Assembly: GCA_902578775.1 (NCBI GenBank)
Contig: CACHEF010000004.1
Coordinates: 62,001-126,000 of the forward strand
From: an uncultured Pelagibacteraceae bacterium
GTDB lineage: Bacteria; Pseudomonadota; Alphaproteobacteria; Pelagibacterales; Pelagibacteraceae
DNA: 64,000 nucleotides
Direction: 5' to 3'
How positions within the stretch are numbered: the stretch's first letter is position 1; each line of letters begins with the position of its first letter. Positions 1 through 13,100 of this stretch are shown in pieces. The notes below the pieces were generated by a model. It did not search any database. It saw only the letters and a program-made list of their open reading frames with translations, and was not told the origin of the DNA. A program made the translations under genes and the position numbers.

Positions 1-845
1 TTTGTTGCATCACAAATTGTATCACCAACTTTGGTTTCAGATAAAACTTTTATTCCTGTCGTAATAAAACCAATCTCACCTGAATTTAATTCATTAATAT
101 CTTTAGTCTTTGGAGTGAATACACCTACTTTTTCAACTATATAATCTTGATTTGTTGAAAGCATTTTGATCTTCATATTTTTTTTTAATGTCCCATTAAT
201 TACCCTTACTAAAATTACAACCCCAAGATAAGTATCATACCAGCTATCGACTAAAAGACATTTAAGATCATCTAATGGTTGTCCTTTTGGCCCAGGCAAT
301 ATAGTAACAATTTTTTCTAATATATCTTCAATACCTTCACCTGTTTTTCCTGAGCATGGAACAGCATTATCAGTTTCTATACCAATCACATCCTCAATTT
401 GTTTTTTTGTTCGGTCGAGATCTGAGGCTGGTAAATCTATTTTATTTAACACTGGAATTATTTCATGATTTATATCTAAGGCTTGATAAACATTTGCAAG
501 CGTTTGAGCTTCAACACCTTGTGTACTATCTACAATTAAAATAGATCCTTCACATGCATACAATGATCGACTTACCTCATAACTAAAATCAACATGTCCA
601 GGAGTATCTATTATATTTAGAATATAATTTTTTCCATCTTTTGATTTATAATTTAATTTAACTGTTTGAGCCTTAATAGTAATTCCTCTTTCCCGCTCAA
701 TATCCATAGAATCTAAAACTTGAGCTTTCATTTCTCTTTCTGTTAATCCACCACATCTGTGAATAATTCTGTCAGCGATAGTTGACTTACCGTGGTCAAT
801 ATGGGCTATAATTGCAAAATTTCTTATATGATCAATAGTGCTCAT
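1..845 (-). CDS. lepA: Elongation factor 4 (LepA), truncated by window edge
   Basis: Reverse-strand translation from ATG at 845: [62 protein letters not shown]...; LepA-type GTPase P-loop and G-motifs; runs off position 1. Confidence 0.95.
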   Translation of the reverse strand, partial: MSTIDHIRNFAIIAHIDHGKSTIADRIIHRCGGLTEREMKAQVLDSMDIERERGITIKAQTVKLNYKSKDGKNYILNIIDTPGHVDFSYEVSRSLYACEGSILIVDSTQGVEAQTLANVYQALDINHEIIPVLNKIDLPASDLDRTKKQIEDVIGIETDNAVPCSGKTGEGIEDILEKIVTILPGPKGQPLDDLKCLLVDSWYDTYLGVVILVRVINGTLKKNMKIKMLSTNQDYIVEKVGVFTPKTKDINELNSGEIGFITTGIKVLSETKVGDTICDAT

Positions 846-850
846 CGTTT

Positions 851-3259
851 CTATGATCTTATTCTAGCACCTGTTTTATTTTCAACTGTTTTGATGATTA
901 AATTATTAATATTCTCTAAATCATTTTCATTTAAAGTTTTTTCAGATGACTGAATTGTTACACTTATTGCAATTGATTTTTGATTTTCAGGTATGTTTTC
1001 TCCTATATAAACATCAAAAATCTTAATGTTGCTAATTAAATCTTTATCTACATTTGAAATAACGCTTATTAAATCTTGAGCTTTTACATCTTTGTTTACT
1101 ATAAAAGCAAAATCTCTTTCAGATTTTTGAAAATCTGACACGATAAATTTTGGCTTTCGATCATTCAGTGTTTTTTTAGGAAGCTTTAAATTATCTATAA
1201 AAATTTCGAAACCCACTAATGACTCAGATTTTATATCCAGTTTTTTTATTATATTTGGATGAATTTCTCCAAAATAAGCAGCTACTTTTTCTTTTTCATT
1301 ATTTAAAAATAATCTGCCTGATTTACCGGGGTGATAATAATTTGGTGTCTCATTATCTATGACAAATTTATCAGAATTATACCCAGCCTCAACTAAAGTT
1401 TGAACTACGTCTCTTTTAACATCAAAAATATCAACATTTCTCTCTTTGTTAATCCAAGATAATCTATTTTTTTTACCTGCTGATAAACCACACACAACAG
1501 TGGTTTGATCACCTGGTTTAGAGCCTCTGAAAATAGGACCTATTTCAAATATTGATAAATCTTTAAAACCTCGATCTAGATTTTTACCAATATACATGAC
1601 TAAATTTGAGAATATTGAGTTTCTTAAAACTCCTAATTCAGAACTTATAGGATTTACAATCTTAATTTCTTTATTACTACCTATAAAGTAATCGTTGAAA
1701 TTCGAGTCTGTGAATGACCATGTGATTGCCTCCATGTAACCTTTTGATGCAATTGCTCTTTGTAAGAAATGAAATAATTTTTGAGTTTGAGTTAAAGTAG
1801 ATTTAGTTCTTTCTTTAATTGGATCAATGATATTAATTTTTTCATAACCTTTTATTCTTACTAGCTCTTCTACAATATCTATTGCTTGTAAAATGTCAGG
1901 TCTCCAGGATGGGGCTGTTAATTTTAAATGTTTTTTTTCTTTTTTATATTTAAAACCTAGATTTTCTAAAATTTTAGTCATCTCATTAATTGTTATTTTA
2001 AATCCAGATATATTTTCAAATAAATTTGGATCAAATTTAATAATTTTATTTTTATAAGTTTTAATTTTTTGAATATCTATTTTGCTTATTTCTCCTCCAC
2101 AAATTTCTTTAATAAGAAGTGATGCTTTATTCAAACCAGCTTCTATTGAAAGAGGATCGATACCTCTTTCAAACCTAAACTTTGCATCAGTTTCAAGATT
2201 TAACTTTTTAGCAGTTTTTCGAATTGATCTGGACTCAAAATAGGCTGACTCTAAAAGTACATTTTTAGTATCAAATTCTGTAGCAGATCTCGTGCCTCCA
2301 ATAATCCCTCCCAATCCTAAAACACCTTTGTTATCACTAATCACACACATTCCATTTTCTAATTTATAATTTTTTTTATCGAGTGCAGTGAATTGTTCTC
2401 CAGATTTTGAATTACGAACTATTATACCTTTATGAATTTTATCAGCATCATAAGCATGTAATGGACGATTTATATCAAGCATAACGTAATTTGTGATATC
2501 AACGATCGCTGAAATAGGTTTTTGACCTACAGAAAGCAGCTTATTTTTCAACCATTGAGGACTTTTGGTGTTTTTTACATTTGTAATTAAACAACTTCCA
2601 AAGATAGTGCACGCTTGGTCTTTTTCTTTATTAATCTTTACTTTTATAGTTTGCTTTAAATTAGATTTAATTTTCTTAAATTTAAAATTTTTTAACTTTC
2701 CAAAACCTGAGGCAGCAAGATCTCTAGCTATTCCTCTTATTCCAAGACAATCTGGTCTATTAGGTGTTATTGACAAATCTATAAGATTAGAATTTGACTT
2801 AGAAAAATAGCTTTTTCCAATATTTTTCCTAAATTTTGTAGGCGATAATTCTATTATCCCATCGCTTTCATCTGATAGATTTAATTCAGATTCAGAACAA
2901 AGCATTCCATAAGATATAACATCTCTTATTTTTGCAATTACTAGTTTTACTTTAGTCTTTGGAATAATTGCTCCTGGAGGAGCATATATCGTGATTAATC
3001 CTTCCCTTGCATTAGACGCACCACACACTACTTTTTTTAATTCTTTTTCTCCAATATCTACATCACAAATTTTTAATCGATCTGCGTTTGGATGCTTATC
3101 TATTTTTGTTATTTTAGCTACTTTAAATAAATTAAGCTCCTCAGATAATTTTTCTACACTTTCAACTTCTAAACCAATATTGGTAAGTTGTTCTAAAAGT
3201 TTTTCCTCTTTTATGTTTATATTTAAATGGTCTTTAAGCCAATCAAATGTAATCTTCAT
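851..3259 (-). CDS. pheT: Phenylalanyl-tRNA synthetase beta subunit
   Basis: 802 aa ORF with tRNA-binding N-terminal domain, B3/B4, B5 and C-terminal FDX-ACB domain; adjacent to pheS. Confidence 0.96.
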   Translation of the reverse strand: MKITFDWLKDHLNINIKEEKLLEQLTNIGLEVESVEKLSEELNLFKVAKITKIDKHPNADRLKICDVDIGEKELKKVVCGASNAREGLITIYAPPGAIIPKTKVKLVIAKIRDVISYGMLCSESELNLSDESDGIIELSPTKFRKNIGKSYFSKSNSNLIDLSITPNRPDCLGIRGIARDLAASGFGKLKNFKFKKIKSNLKQTIKVKINKEKDQACTIFGSCLITNVKNTKSPQWLKNKLLSVGQKPISAIVDITNYVMLDINRPLHAYDADKIHKGIIVRNSKSGEQFTALDKKNYKLENGMCVISDNKGVLGLGGIIGGTRSATEFDTKNVLLESAYFESRSIRKTAKKLNLETDAKFRFERGIDPLSIEAGLNKASLLIKEICGGEISKIDIQKIKTYKNKIIKFDPNLFENISGFKITINEMTKILENLGFKYKKEKKHLKLTAPSWRPDILQAIDIVEELVRIKGYEKINIIDPIKERTKSTLTQTQKLFHFLQRAIASKGYMEAITWSFTDSNFNDYFIGSNKEIKIVNPISSELGVLRNSIFSNLVMYIGKNLDRGFKDLSIFEIGPIFRGSKPGDQTTVVCGLSAGKKNRLSWINKERNVDIFDVKRDVVQTLVEAGYNSDKFVIDNETPNYYHPGKSGRLFLNNEKEKVAAYFGEIHPNIIKKLDIKSESLVGFEIFIDNLKLPKKTLNDRKPKFIVSDFQKSERDFAFIVNKDVKAQDLISVISNVDKDLISNIKIFDVYIGENIPENQKSIAISVTIQSSEKTLNENDLENINNLIIKTVENKTGARIRS

Positions 3260-4323
3260 CTACTCAAGCCTCTATAATTAGTTGGAACATCAAGTGGATC
3301 AAAACCAAAATGGCTCAACCATCTGTAATCACATTCAAAAAATGCTCTTAGATCGTTTATACCATATTTAAGCATGGCCAATCTATCTATACCTATTCCA
3401 AATGCATATCCTTGGTATATTGAAGTATCAACTCTCACGTTCCTTAATACATTAGGATGAACCATTCCACATCCTAAGATTTCAAGCCATTTATCACCTT
3501 CTCCAATTACAATTTTTCCATCTTTTATTTCATAACCTATATCAACTTCTGCAGATGGCTCAGTAAAAGGAAAATGACTTGGCCTAAATCTCATCTTGAT
3601 CTTATCAACCTCAAAAAACTCTTTTATGAAATAATTTAAACATCCTTTTAAGTGACCCATATTAATATTTTTATCTATATGTAGACCTTCAACTTGATGA
3701 AACATCGGAGCATGTGTTTGATCACTATCAGATCTATACGTTCTTCCTGGTGCAATAATTTTAAAAGGTGGTTTATCTTTTAGCATAGTTCTGATTTGAA
3801 CCGGGGAAGTATGAGTCCTAAGTAAAAGTTCCTTTCTTTCATCAAGATAAAAAGTATCATGCATATCTCTTGCTGGATGATTATCAGGAGTATTTAGAGC
3901 AGTAAAATTATTATATTCATTTTCAACGTCTGGACCTTCTTCAACACTAAACCCTATCTCGGAGAATATTGAAGAGATTTCATCAATAGTTTGAGAAACA
4001 GGATGAATTTTCCCCCTGGCAAAAGGTCTTCCGGGCAATGACACATCAACTTTTTCTTTTTCTAATTTTTCATTAATTTTTTTTGTATTAATTTCATCTA
4101 TTTTAATTGATATTAGGTTTTGGAGTTCATCTTTTATTTGATTCAAGTTTGTTGCAAATTGTTTTCTATCTATTTCTGGAATTGATCCAAGAGATTTAAA
4201 TTTTGATGAAATTAAACCATTTTTTCCAAACAGCTCAGTTTTAAAATTATTAATCTCTTCAATGCTTAAATCATTTTTAAGTTTTGATAAAAATTGTTCT
4301 CTAATATTTTTTAAGTCTGACAT
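3256..4323 (-). CDS. pheS: Phenylalanyl-tRNA synthetase alpha subunit
   Basis: 355 aa ORF with class II aaRS motifs ([39 protein letters not shown]). Confidence 0.97.
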   Translation of the reverse strand: MSDLKNIREQFLSKLKNDLSIEEINNFKTELFGKNGLISSKFKSLGSIPEIDRKQFATNLNQIKDELQNLISIKIDEINTKKINEKLEKEKVDVSLPGRPFARGKIHPVSQTIDEISSIFSEIGFSVEEGPDVENEYNNFTALNTPDNHPARDMHDTFYLDERKELLLRTHTSPVQIRTMLKDKPPFKIIAPGRTYRSDSDQTHAPMFHQVEGLHIDKNINMGHLKGCLNYFIKEFFEVDKIKMRFRPSHFPFTEPSAEVDIGYEIKDGKIVIGEGDKWLEILGCGMVHPNVLRNVRVDTSIYQGYAFGIGIDRLAMLKYGINDLRAFFECDYRWLSHFGFDPLDVPTNYRGLSR

Positions 4324-4366
4324 ATTAGTAGATTATTTCCTTAAGAAATAAAAACAATAGAGAAGA

Positions 4367-4723
4367 TTAATTTAAAGCTGATTGTGCTTTTTGCACTATT
4401 GTTTTGAATGCCTCTGGACTATCGTATGCTATTTCTGCAAGAATTTTTCTATCAATTGTAATTCCACACTTATTTAATCCATTAATAAACTTAGAATAGG
4501 TCATACCCTCAGCTCGTACACCTGCGTTAATTCTTTGTATCCAAAGAGATTTGAAATCTCTTTTTTTATTTCTTCTATCTCGATATGCGTATTGCATAGC
4601 TTTTTCCATAGCTTGCTTAGCAACTCTGATTGTATTTTTTCTTCTGCCCCATTGACCTTTTACAGCCTTTAATACCTTCTTATGTTTAGCACGGCTGGTT
4701 ACACCTCTTTTAACTCTTGCCAT
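4367..4723 (-). CDS. rplT: 50S ribosomal protein L20
   Basis: [67 protein letters not shown]: typical L20. Confidence 0.98.
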   Translation of the reverse strand: MARVKRGVTSRAKHKKVLKAVKGQWGRRKNTIRVAKQAMEKAMQYAYRDRRNKKRDFKSLWIQRINAGVRAEGMTYSKFINGLNKCGITIDRKILAEIAYDSPEAFKTIVQKAQSALN

Positions 4724-4724
4724 T

Positions 4725-4931
4725 TTATCCTCTTAAGCTGTAAGGCATGTACGATTTAACAATTTTTCCATCTTGTTTTGACATCGTTGTAGTGCCCCTT
4801 AACTTCCTAATTTGTGAATTTGATCTTTTAATCATACCATGTCTCTTCCCAGCTTGTGCAGTGATTACTTTTCCCTTAGCTGAAATTTTAAATCTTTTTT
4901 TAGCTGAGCTTTTTGTTTTAAGTTTTGGCAT
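4725..4931 (-). CDS. rpmI: 50S ribosomal protein L35
   Basis: [37 protein letters not shown]...; start placed at internal Met rather than the longer ORF start at 4970. Confidence 0.95.
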   Translation of the reverse strand: MPKLKTKSSAKKRFKISAKGKVITAQAGKRHGMIKRSNSQIRKLRGTTTMSKQDGKIVKSYMPYSLRG

Positions 4932-5050
4932 AATTTGCGAGGTTATACAGAGAATGATTAAAATATACAACTAAAATAATATGATTTTTATTTTAAATAA
5001 CTTATAAATACAAATGATTTAATAATAAGGACATATATAAAACTATATTA

Positions 5051-5710
5051 TTAAATCTCCTTACAATTCGAGCTCCATTCTTCCCTAATTTTCCATAACT
5101 CAATAAATTGCTCCTTAGATAAATATTCTTTATTTTTAAAATTATCCTTTAAAAAACTATTTTTTAGATTCAAAATCCAACCTCTGCTATTCCCTAAAAA
5201 TTCGTTATCAATAATTTTTAATCCATCAGATGTAACTAAAATATTATCTAACGATAAATCATTATGATTTATCTTTATTGGAATTTTACTCAAATCAAAA
5301 TTACATTTCTTACCTACTCTATTATAAATGTGATCAATATAATCAAAAACCTCTTTATCGTAGCTAATAGACCACATCAGCTTAATTATTTTTTTTAGAA
5401 TAAAAGAATATTTTATTTTCTGAAAAAAAGATGGTTTTATTTCCATTAATGTATCTCCTGTCAACCATTCTTCAACTATGAACCTATCATCAAATGTAAT
5501 CAATTTTGGAAAATATGTAGAGAGCTCTTTGTGATTAGAAACAAACTCTCTTAAAATACCTTGGTTTTTATCAAATACTTCATATATTTTCACTTTGTTG
5601 TTGTTGTAAAAACCACTAGCTGAAAATTTTTTGTTTTTATTTCTAAATTCTTTTTTTGTCGGAGATAATTTTTCAATAGATAAATTATTAATAACAATTT
5701 TGTCTTTCAT
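5051..5710 (-). CDS. Kinase-fold protein (APH / LPS-kinase-like phosphotransferase)
   Basis: 219 aa; catalytic-loop-like HNDLSLDNILV and metal-binding IIDNEFLG, characteristic of APH/choline-kinase/LPS-kinase folds. Confidence 0.6.
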   Translation of the reverse strand: MKDKIVINNLSIEKLSPTKKEFRNKNKKFSASGFYNNNKVKIYEVFDKNQGILREFVSNHKELSTYFPKLITFDDRFIVEEWLTGDTLMEIKPSFFQKIKYSFILKKIIKLMWSISYDKEVFDYIDHIYNRVGKKCNFDLSKIPIKINHNDLSLDNILVTSDGLKIIDNEFLGNSRGWILNLKNSFLKDNFKNKEYLSKEQFIELWKIREEWSSNCKEI

Positions 5711-5739
5711 ATTGTTTAATACAACTAATAAAATTCAAT

Positions 5740-6285
5740 TTATAATGGCTGTATAACCATGATCATTTGTTTTCCATCGAATTTAGGATGTAATTCGACT
5801 TTACCAACTTCTTTCATGTCATCTTTAATCTTAGTCATTAATTCATTACCTAAATGTGAATGCTGTAATTCACGTCCTTTAAATCGTATAGTAAATTTTA
5901 CCTTATCTCCCTTTGAAATAAATTTTTTTGCATTTTTAACTTTAAACTCATAATCGTGAGTTTCTGTCACTGGTCTCATTTTTATTTCTTTTAATAAAAC
6001 AATTTTTTGTTTTTTCTTTGCAAGATTTGCTTTTTTTTGAGCGTCATATTTAAATTTGCCCATATCCATGATTTTGCAGACTGGAGGATTAGCATTTGGA
6101 GCAATTTCAATTAAATCTAATCCCTGATTTTTGGCCATTGAAATAGCTTCATTTGTACTCAGAACGCCTAAGTTTTTTCCATCACTTGCTATAACTTGTA
6201 CCTCGGGTGATGAAATCCTATTATTAGACCTTGGTCCACGATCCTTTGTCCTTCTTTGAAAATAATTTTGCTTAAAGTCTGCCAC
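5740..6285 (-). CDS. infC: Translation initiation factor IF-3
   Basis: NNRISSPEVQVIASDGKNLGVLSTNEAISMAKNQGLDLIEIAPNANPPVCKIMDMGKFKY...; GTG start directly after the thrS stop. Confidence 0.96.
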   Translation of the reverse strand: MADFKQNYFQRRTKDRGPRSNNRISSPEVQVIASDGKNLGVLSTNEAISMAKNQGLDLIEIAPNANPPVCKIMDMGKFKYDAQKKANLAKKKQKIVLLKEIKMRPVTETHDYEFKVKNAKKFISKGDKVKFTIRFKGRELQHSHLGNELMTKIKDDMKEVGKVELHPKFDGKQMIMVIQPL

Positions 6286-8205
6286 TTAATTTGAAAATGC
6301 TTTATTTAAAGCGGAAAATTTTTTTAAGAATAAATCTAAATCCATATTTTCTTGTTTATTAGTATCCAATCTTCTAATAGTTACTGTGTTACTGTCAACT
6401 TCTTTTTTACCACAAATTAATAAAATAGGGACTTTTGCAATAGAATGTTCTCTTATTTTATAATTCAAATTATGATTTTTTAAATCAACTATTGAACTCA
6501 TCCCAGCCTCTTTTATTTTTTTTGAAACCTTACTTGCATATTCTTCAAAATCCTCTGAAATTGGAATTACCACTGTTTGTAACGGAGATATCCAAAATGG
6601 AAACTTACCAGCATAATTTTCAATTAAAATTCCAATAAATCTTTCGAGTGATCCAAATAATGCCCTATGTAACATCACAGGAACTTTTTTTGTTCCATCT
6701 TTGTCAACATAAGTAGCATCTAATCTTCCAGGTAAGTTTAAATCAACTTGTACTGTTCCACATTGCCAGTCTCTTCCTATAGCATCTCTAAGAACAAATT
6801 CGATTTTAGGACCATAAAATGCACCTTCTCCTTTATTCACAGTATATTCTAATTTTGTTGCTTTAACTGCCTCTAATAATGACGCCTCAGCTTTATCCCA
6901 GACTTTATCTTCGCCTACTCTTACTTCTGGCCTATCAGCATATTTTAAAACTACTTTTTCAAAACCTAAATCTTTATAAATATCTAGAATTAAATTAGTT
7001 ACATTTAAACATTCACTAGTGATTTGATCTTCTGAACAAAAAATATGTGCGTCGTCCTGTGTAAAAGCTCTTACTCTCAGAAGCCCATGTAATGCTCCGG
7101 AAGGTTCATATCTATGTACTTTTCCAAATTCAGTTATTCTTAATGGTAAATCTCTATAACTTTTTAAACCTTGATTAAAAACTTGTATATGACCAGGACA
7201 ATTCATTGGTTTTATAGCAAATACTTTTTCGTCGGGAGTCTCGGAAGTATACATGTTTTCTCCATATTTTTCCCAATGCCCTGATTTTTCCCACAACAAT
7301 CTATCTAGTACCTCTGGAGTGTTTACTTCTTTGTACCCTGCTGCATCTTGACGTGCACGCATGTAGTTAATTAATTTTTGAAATAATGCCCAGCCCTTCT
7401 CGTGCCAGAAAACAGATCCTGGGCTTTCTTCTCTAAAATGAAATAAATCCATTTCTTTACCAAGTTTCCTATGATCTCTTTTCTCAGCTTCCTCAATCCT
7501 TTTTAAATAATCATCCAAATCTTTTTGAGACGCCCAACCAGTTCCATAAATTCTTTGTAACATTTCATTTTTTGAGTCTCCGCGCCAATAAGCTCCAGCA
7601 ACTTTTGTGAGCTTAAAAGCCTTACCAATTTTTCCTGAAGATACTAGGTGTGGACCTCTACACAAATCATGCCAAGTATCACCATGGTGATAAACAGTCA
7701 GCTCTTCATTTTCTGGAATACTTTCTATTATTTCTGCTTTATATTTTTCACCAATTTTTTTAAAATGACTTATTGCTTTATCTCTTTGCCAAACCTCTCT
7801 TCTAGTTTTGACATCCTCGTCAATTATTTCTGACATTCTCTTTTCTATTTTTTCTAAGTCATTCTCTGTAAAAGGCTCTTTCCGAGCAAAATCATAGTAA
7901 AAACCATTTTCAATTACCGGTCCAATAGTAACCTGTGTACCAGGGTATAATTCTTGAACAGCCATCGCCATAATATGGGCTGTATCATGTCTGATCACTT
8001 CTAGGCCCTCGGGGTCTTTAGCAGTGAAAATTTTTACCGAACAATCTTTTTTAATTGAAAAGTATAAATCCTTTAACTCACCATCAACACTCATTATCAA
8101 TGCTTGTTTTAATAATGATTTACTTATTCTTTCTGCAATATCTAAACCTGTGACTTCTTTTGTAAAATCTATTTTGTTTCCATCTGGTAAGGTTATTGCT
8201 GGCAT
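6286..8205 (-). CDS. thrS: Threonyl-tRNA synthetase
   Basis: 639 aa; TGS domain, HxxxH editing region, class II catalytic motifs, anticodon-binding domain. Confidence 0.97.
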   Translation of the reverse strand: MPAITLPDGNKIDFTKEVTGLDIAERISKSLLKQALIMSVDGELKDLYFSIKKDCSVKIFTAKDPEGLEVIRHDTAHIMAMAVQELYPGTQVTIGPVIENGFYYDFARKEPFTENDLEKIEKRMSEIIDEDVKTRREVWQRDKAISHFKKIGEKYKAEIIESIPENEELTVYHHGDTWHDLCRGPHLVSSGKIGKAFKLTKVAGAYWRGDSKNEMLQRIYGTGWASQKDLDDYLKRIEEAEKRDHRKLGKEMDLFHFREESPGSVFWHEKGWALFQKLINYMRARQDAAGYKEVNTPEVLDRLLWEKSGHWEKYGENMYTSETPDEKVFAIKPMNCPGHIQVFNQGLKSYRDLPLRITEFGKVHRYEPSGALHGLLRVRAFTQDDAHIFCSEDQITSECLNVTNLILDIYKDLGFEKVVLKYADRPEVRVGEDKVWDKAEASLLEAVKATKLEYTVNKGEGAFYGPKIEFVLRDAIGRDWQCGTVQVDLNLPGRLDATYVDKDGTKKVPVMLHRALFGSLERFIGILIENYAGKFPFWISPLQTVVIPISEDFEEYASKVSKKIKEAGMSSIVDLKNHNLNYKIREHSIAKVPILLICGKKEVDSNTVTIRRLDTNKQENMDLDLFLKKFSALNKAFSN

Positions 8206-9360
8206 TTAATTTATTAACTTCTTGTATTCTGAATAAGTAGAAAAACACATTTTTTCAACATTAAATTTACTTACAATATTTTTTCTCCCTTCGATACCAA
8301 ATGTTTTTAGTGTTGTTTCATCTAAATTAAGCACTTTAAGAATTTTTTCACATAAAGAATTTGCATTTCCAGACTCAAATAAATACCCAGTTTTTTCATC
8401 TATCACTGTTTCCTTTGAGCCTCCAATATCGCTCGCAATTATTATCTTTTCCATTGATTGAGCCTCAACCGCTACTCTACCAAAAGCTTCGGGTTCAATA
8501 GATGACGATACAATAATATCTGAAACTTTATATGCTAATGCCATATCTTTGCAGTGATTTATAAATTTCACTTGTTTTGTCATTCTATATTGTTCAGTTA
8601 ATCTAATAAGTTTTTTTTTAAACAGATCTCGCCCTTGATCACTTCCAAGAATAACTGCATAAAATGCCTCGTAACCAAGTTGCATATTTATTAAATTTAT
8701 AGCATCTAAGAAAAGTTCTTGACCCTTCCAATAAGTCAGACGACCTGGCAATAATATTATTTTTTTATTTTCTTCAATTCCCCAACTATTTAAAAGATTT
8801 TTTTCCTCAACTTCAGTTTTAGTTGTAGGATCAAAGTAATCCACATTTATTCCTCTAAAAATAACTAATAATTTTTTTTTCATATCCAAATAGTCAGAGT
8901 AATTATTTTTAATATGTGAAAATATAAAATTTGATCCGGCAATTATTAGATTGGATTTAACCATTACGGAATTATAAAATTTCTTTATTTTACTATGAAA
9001 ATTATATGTGCCATGAAATGTTGTTACAAACTTTCTTCTAGTTACCTTTGTAGCAAAATAACATGACCAGGCTGGTGCTCTGCTTCTTGCATGTACTATT
9101 GAAATATTATTAAAGAGGATAATAAAAATTAATACAATTGTATTAAAAAGTATGATCAAAGGATTTTTACTATGCACCGGTAATTTTATGAGTCTAACTT
9201 TTTTTTTATTTATAAATTTAGTAAGTTCGCCACCACTTGTTATAATGAAAGACTCACAACCATTTTCTGGCAAATAGTGAGCTAAGTCATAACAACCTGT
9301 TTCAGCTCCTCCATAACCTAATTTTGGGATAACTTGCAAAACTTTTAAATTAGATGACAT
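8206..9360 (-). CDS. Glycosyltransferase family 4-like
   Basis: 384 aa; N-terminal GYGGAETGCYDLA and C-terminal PGRLTYWKGQ ... SSSIEPEAFGRVAVEAQSMEK, GT-B fold motifs. Confidence 0.85.
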   Translation of the reverse strand: MSSNLKVLQVIPKLGYGGAETGCYDLAHYLPENGCESFIITSGGELTKFINKKKVRLIKLPVHSKNPLIILFNTIVLIFIILFNNISIVHARSRAPAWSCYFATKVTRRKFVTTFHGTYNFHSKIKKFYNSVMVKSNLIIAGSNFIFSHIKNNYSDYLDMKKKLLVIFRGINVDYFDPTTKTEVEEKNLLNSWGIEENKKIILLPGRLTYWKGQELFLDAINLINMQLGYEAFYAVILGSDQGRDLFKKKLIRLTEQYRMTKQVKFINHCKDMALAYKVSDIIVSSSIEPEAFGRVAVEAQSMEKIIIASDIGGSKETVIDEKTGYLFESGNANSLCEKILKVLNLDETTLKTFGIEGRKNIVSKFNVEKMCFSTYSEYKKLIN

Positions 9361-9402
9361 TTGTTATAATTATACATGAATAGATTAAACTATTAAACTT
9401 TA

Positions 9403-10146
9403 ATGATTAAATATAACTACTTCAAAATATCAAAAACAAAAAAAATTCGCTATTTAAAACATACTCAAAATAGTAATCTTCACATTGTATTTCTTCATGG
9501 TTTCATGTCTGACATTGAAGGAAAAAAAATCAAAAAATTTTTAAAATTTGCAATTAAAAAAAAAATAAATTTTTTAGCTTTAGAATATTCTGGTCATGGA
9601 AAATCATCTGGAAAATTTATTGATGGAAATATTAGTAAATGGACTAAAGAAACAAGTTTATTGATAACAAAGATTGTTAAAAAAAATAATTTTATATTAA
9701 TCGGATCAAGTATGGGGGCATGGATATCAATTAATCAATTTAAAATATTTGGTAAACAAATTAAAGGATTTTTAGGAATTGGATCTGCTCCAGAATTTTT
9801 GGAAAACTTAATGTGGAAAAAATTTACTAAAGATATGAAAAAAAAAATAAAGACTAAAGGGTTAATTATTTTAAGTCATGGAAAATATGAATACCCGATA
9901 ACCTTACAACTAATAAATGATGGAAGAAAAAATAAAGTTTTAAAAAAAAAAATTAATTTTGAACTAAATGTCACAATGGTACATGGTGAAAAAGATGAGT
10001 CTGTACCACTAGTCTATTCAAAAAGAGTACTTAAAATTTTTAAAAAAGCTAAAAAAAAATTAGTGATTGTAAAAAAAGGAGATCACAGTTTATCATCAAA
10101 TAAATGGCTTAAGATATTAATCAAAGAGTTAGATCTACTGATTTAA
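9403..10146 (+). CDS. Alpha/beta hydrolase
   Basis: 247 aa; HGFMSDIEG oxyanion region, nucleophile elbow GSSMGAW, catalytic-His region KGDHSLSS. Confidence 0.8.
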   Translation: MIKYNYFKISKTKKIRYLKHTQNSNLHIVFLHGFMSDIEGKKIKKFLKFAIKKKINFLALEYSGHGKSSGKFIDGNISKWTKETSLLITKIVKKNNFILIGSSMGAWISINQFKIFGKQIKGFLGIGSAPEFLENLMWKKFTKDMKKKIKTKGLIILSHGKYEYPITLQLINDGRKNKVLKKKINFELNVTMVHGEKDESVPLVYSKRVLKIFKKAKKKLVIVKKGDHSLSSNKWLKILIKELDLLI

Positions 10147-13100
10147 CTCACTTCTTTTATTGTCTTATTTAATGTAATTGGATTTTCAAGTTTATTTAAC
10201 ATTTCTTTGGGACAAACTTGAATAAAGTTTTTTTTCTCTTCCTCAAAATTTTTAATTATATTTTTTGAAAGTAATGATCCTGTTTCTTCTGAGTGTTCCA
10301 AAACTAATCCTTTTAAAAGATTTTCCCAATATTTTGTCTCAACATTTTGCCAAAATACAGAATCAGAATTTACTTTTTTCTCAAATTCTTTTGATTTATC
10401 ATAAATAAATGCCATTCCTCCTGTCATACCAGCTGCAAAATTATCTCCAACATTACCCAAAATAACTACTGTCCCACCAGTCATATACTCACATCCATTA
10501 GAGTCACAACCTTCTATAACTGATGTTGCGCCAGAGTTTCTCACTGCAAACCTATCACCAGCCTGACCTGCTGCAAAAAGTTTTCCAGATGTAGCACCAT
10601 AAAGCACTGTATTCCCAATAATAGTATTTTCATTAGATATTAAATTGCTTTCATCAGAAAGTTTAATTGTAATTGTAGCTCCTGATAATCCTTTTCCGAC
10701 ATAATCATTTGCATCGCCTTTAAGATTCAATTTGAGACCTTTAGATGAAAAAGCTCCAAATGATTGTCCTGCTGAACCTTTAAAATTTAATGTTAAGAAA
10801 TTTTCCTCTAATTTTTCATAGCCATATTTTTTATATAAATGGTGTGAAATCCTTGTACCAACTGCTCTATCAGTATTTTTAATTGTTATCTCTTTTTCAA
10901 ACTTTTCTGATTTATTTAGAGATTTTTCAATTTTTGGCCAAAGTTCTTGATCAAGCGTATCTGGAACTTTATTAATTTCTAGAGTCTCACAATATCTTTT
11001 ATTATTTCCTGGATCAGCTTGGACAAATAAAGGATTTAAATCTAAATCATCTAAATTAGGTGAGGCTTTATTTACCTGCATTAGCAAATCTGTTCTTCCA
11101 ATTATATCATTCAATGTTTTAAATCCTAATTGAGCTAAAATTTCTCTTACTTCTAAAGCTATAAAAGTAAATAAGTTTACAATCTTATCCGGGGTACCAG
11201 TAAATTTTTCTCTTAGTTTTTCATCTTGTGTACAAACTCCAACTGGACAAGTATTTGAATGGCATTGTCTCACCATTATACATCCCATGGCCACTAAAGC
11301 AGTTGTAGCAACTCCATATTCTTCTGCACCCATCATTGCAGCAATAACAACATCCCTACCTGTTTTGATACCACCATCTGTTCTAAGGGTTACTTTGTGT
11401 CTTAAGTTATTTAAAGTAAGTACTTGATTTGCCTCTGTAAGACCCATTTCCCATGGTATCCCTACATACTTAACACTAGTTTGGGGAGTTGCACCAGTTC
11501 CACCATTATGCCCAGAAATCAAAATAATATCAGCCTTTGCTTTAGCTACTCCAGCAGCGATTGTTCCAATTCCAGAAGATGCAACTAGTTTAACACCAAC
11601 TCTTGCTGAGGGATTAATTTGTTTTAAATCGTAAATTAATTGGGCAAGGTCTTCTATTGAGTAAATATCATGATGTGGTGGTGGAGAAATTAATGTTACC
11701 CCAGGAGTGGAATGTCTAAGTTCAGCAATCTCTTTAGTCACTTTGAAACCTGGTAATTGGCCTCCTTCACCCGGTTTAGCGCCTTGCGCCATTTTAATCT
11801 CAATTTCATTACAATTATTCAAATAATTAACAGTCACACCAAATCTCGCAGATGCAATTTGTTTGACTCTTGAATTAGCGCTATCTCCACTGTCCATTAT
11901 CCTAAATCTGCTAGCATCTTCGCCTCCTTCTCCACTACAAGAGGCACCTTTAATTCTATTCATTCCAATTGCTAGAGTCTCGTGCGCCTCTTTTGATAAG
12001 GCTCCATGAGACATACTCCCACTCCCAAATCTTTTTAAAATCTTATCTACTGACTCAACTTCTGAAATATCTATAGAGGCTCCTAATTTTTTTTTTCTAA
12101 AATTAATCAAATCTCTCAGGTTTATTGGTGGTAAATTATAGATACCTTCAGCGTATTTTTTATATGCTTCGTAAGAATTAGATCCTACAGCGCTTTGTAA
12201 TAAATGAATAAGTCTACCCTGATATTGATGAGTTTCACCATTCTTTCTATATCTGTAAATTCCACCAATAGGCAAAATAGTTTCAGTGCTCTCAAATGCT
12301 TCTTTATGAATCTCTCTAATCTTTTTTTCAATTCCAACTAAACCAATACCTGAGATTTTTGATGTTACACCAGGAAAATAATCGTTAACAACAGTTCTAC
12401 TTAATCCAACAGTCTCAAAATTACATCCTCCTCTATACGAACTTAAAACGGAGATACCCATTTTAGACATTATTTTCAATAAACCAGCATTTACTGAATT
12501 TATATATCGCTGGACACATTCATTAAAACTATATTGGCCAAAAAGTTTCTTCTCATATCTTTGGTAAAGACTATCTAAAGCCAAATATGGATTCACCGTG
12601 GTTGCTCCAACACCAATTAATGTGGCAAATGAGTGCGTATCTAAAGCTTCCCCCGATTGAACGTTAATTGAAACATAGCCTCTTAATTTTTTTTGTATCA
12701 AAAATGTATTTATTGCTCCAACACTCAATAACATCGGCATTGGCAATCTTTCAGTAGAAAGCTCTTTGTCACTTAAAACTATTTGAGTAACACCTTGTCT
12801 TACTGCTATTTCTGCCTCTTTTTGTATTCTTTTTATAGAATCCTCCAAGTTTTCATTTTTTGAAAAAGTACAATTGATTATTTGAGAATTTTTACTAAAG
12901 AAACTTATAAACTTATTAAATTGTGAGTTTGATAAAATAGGGCTATTTAAAACATATATATTTTCTTTTGTTAGTGTATCAAAGTCCAGGATATTTCCTA
13001 AATTACCAAATCTAGTTTTTAAACTCATAACCTTATTTTCTCTTAATGAGTCAATTGGTGGGTTTGTTACTTGACTAAAATTTTGTCTAAAAAAATGATA

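Noticed and set aside
356-544. 62-aa plus-strand ORF
   Set aside because: Antisense to lepA
2565-3281. Plus-strand ORFs at 2565-2810 and 2991-3281
   Set aside because: Fully antisense to pheT, which has clear domain motifs; no independent support
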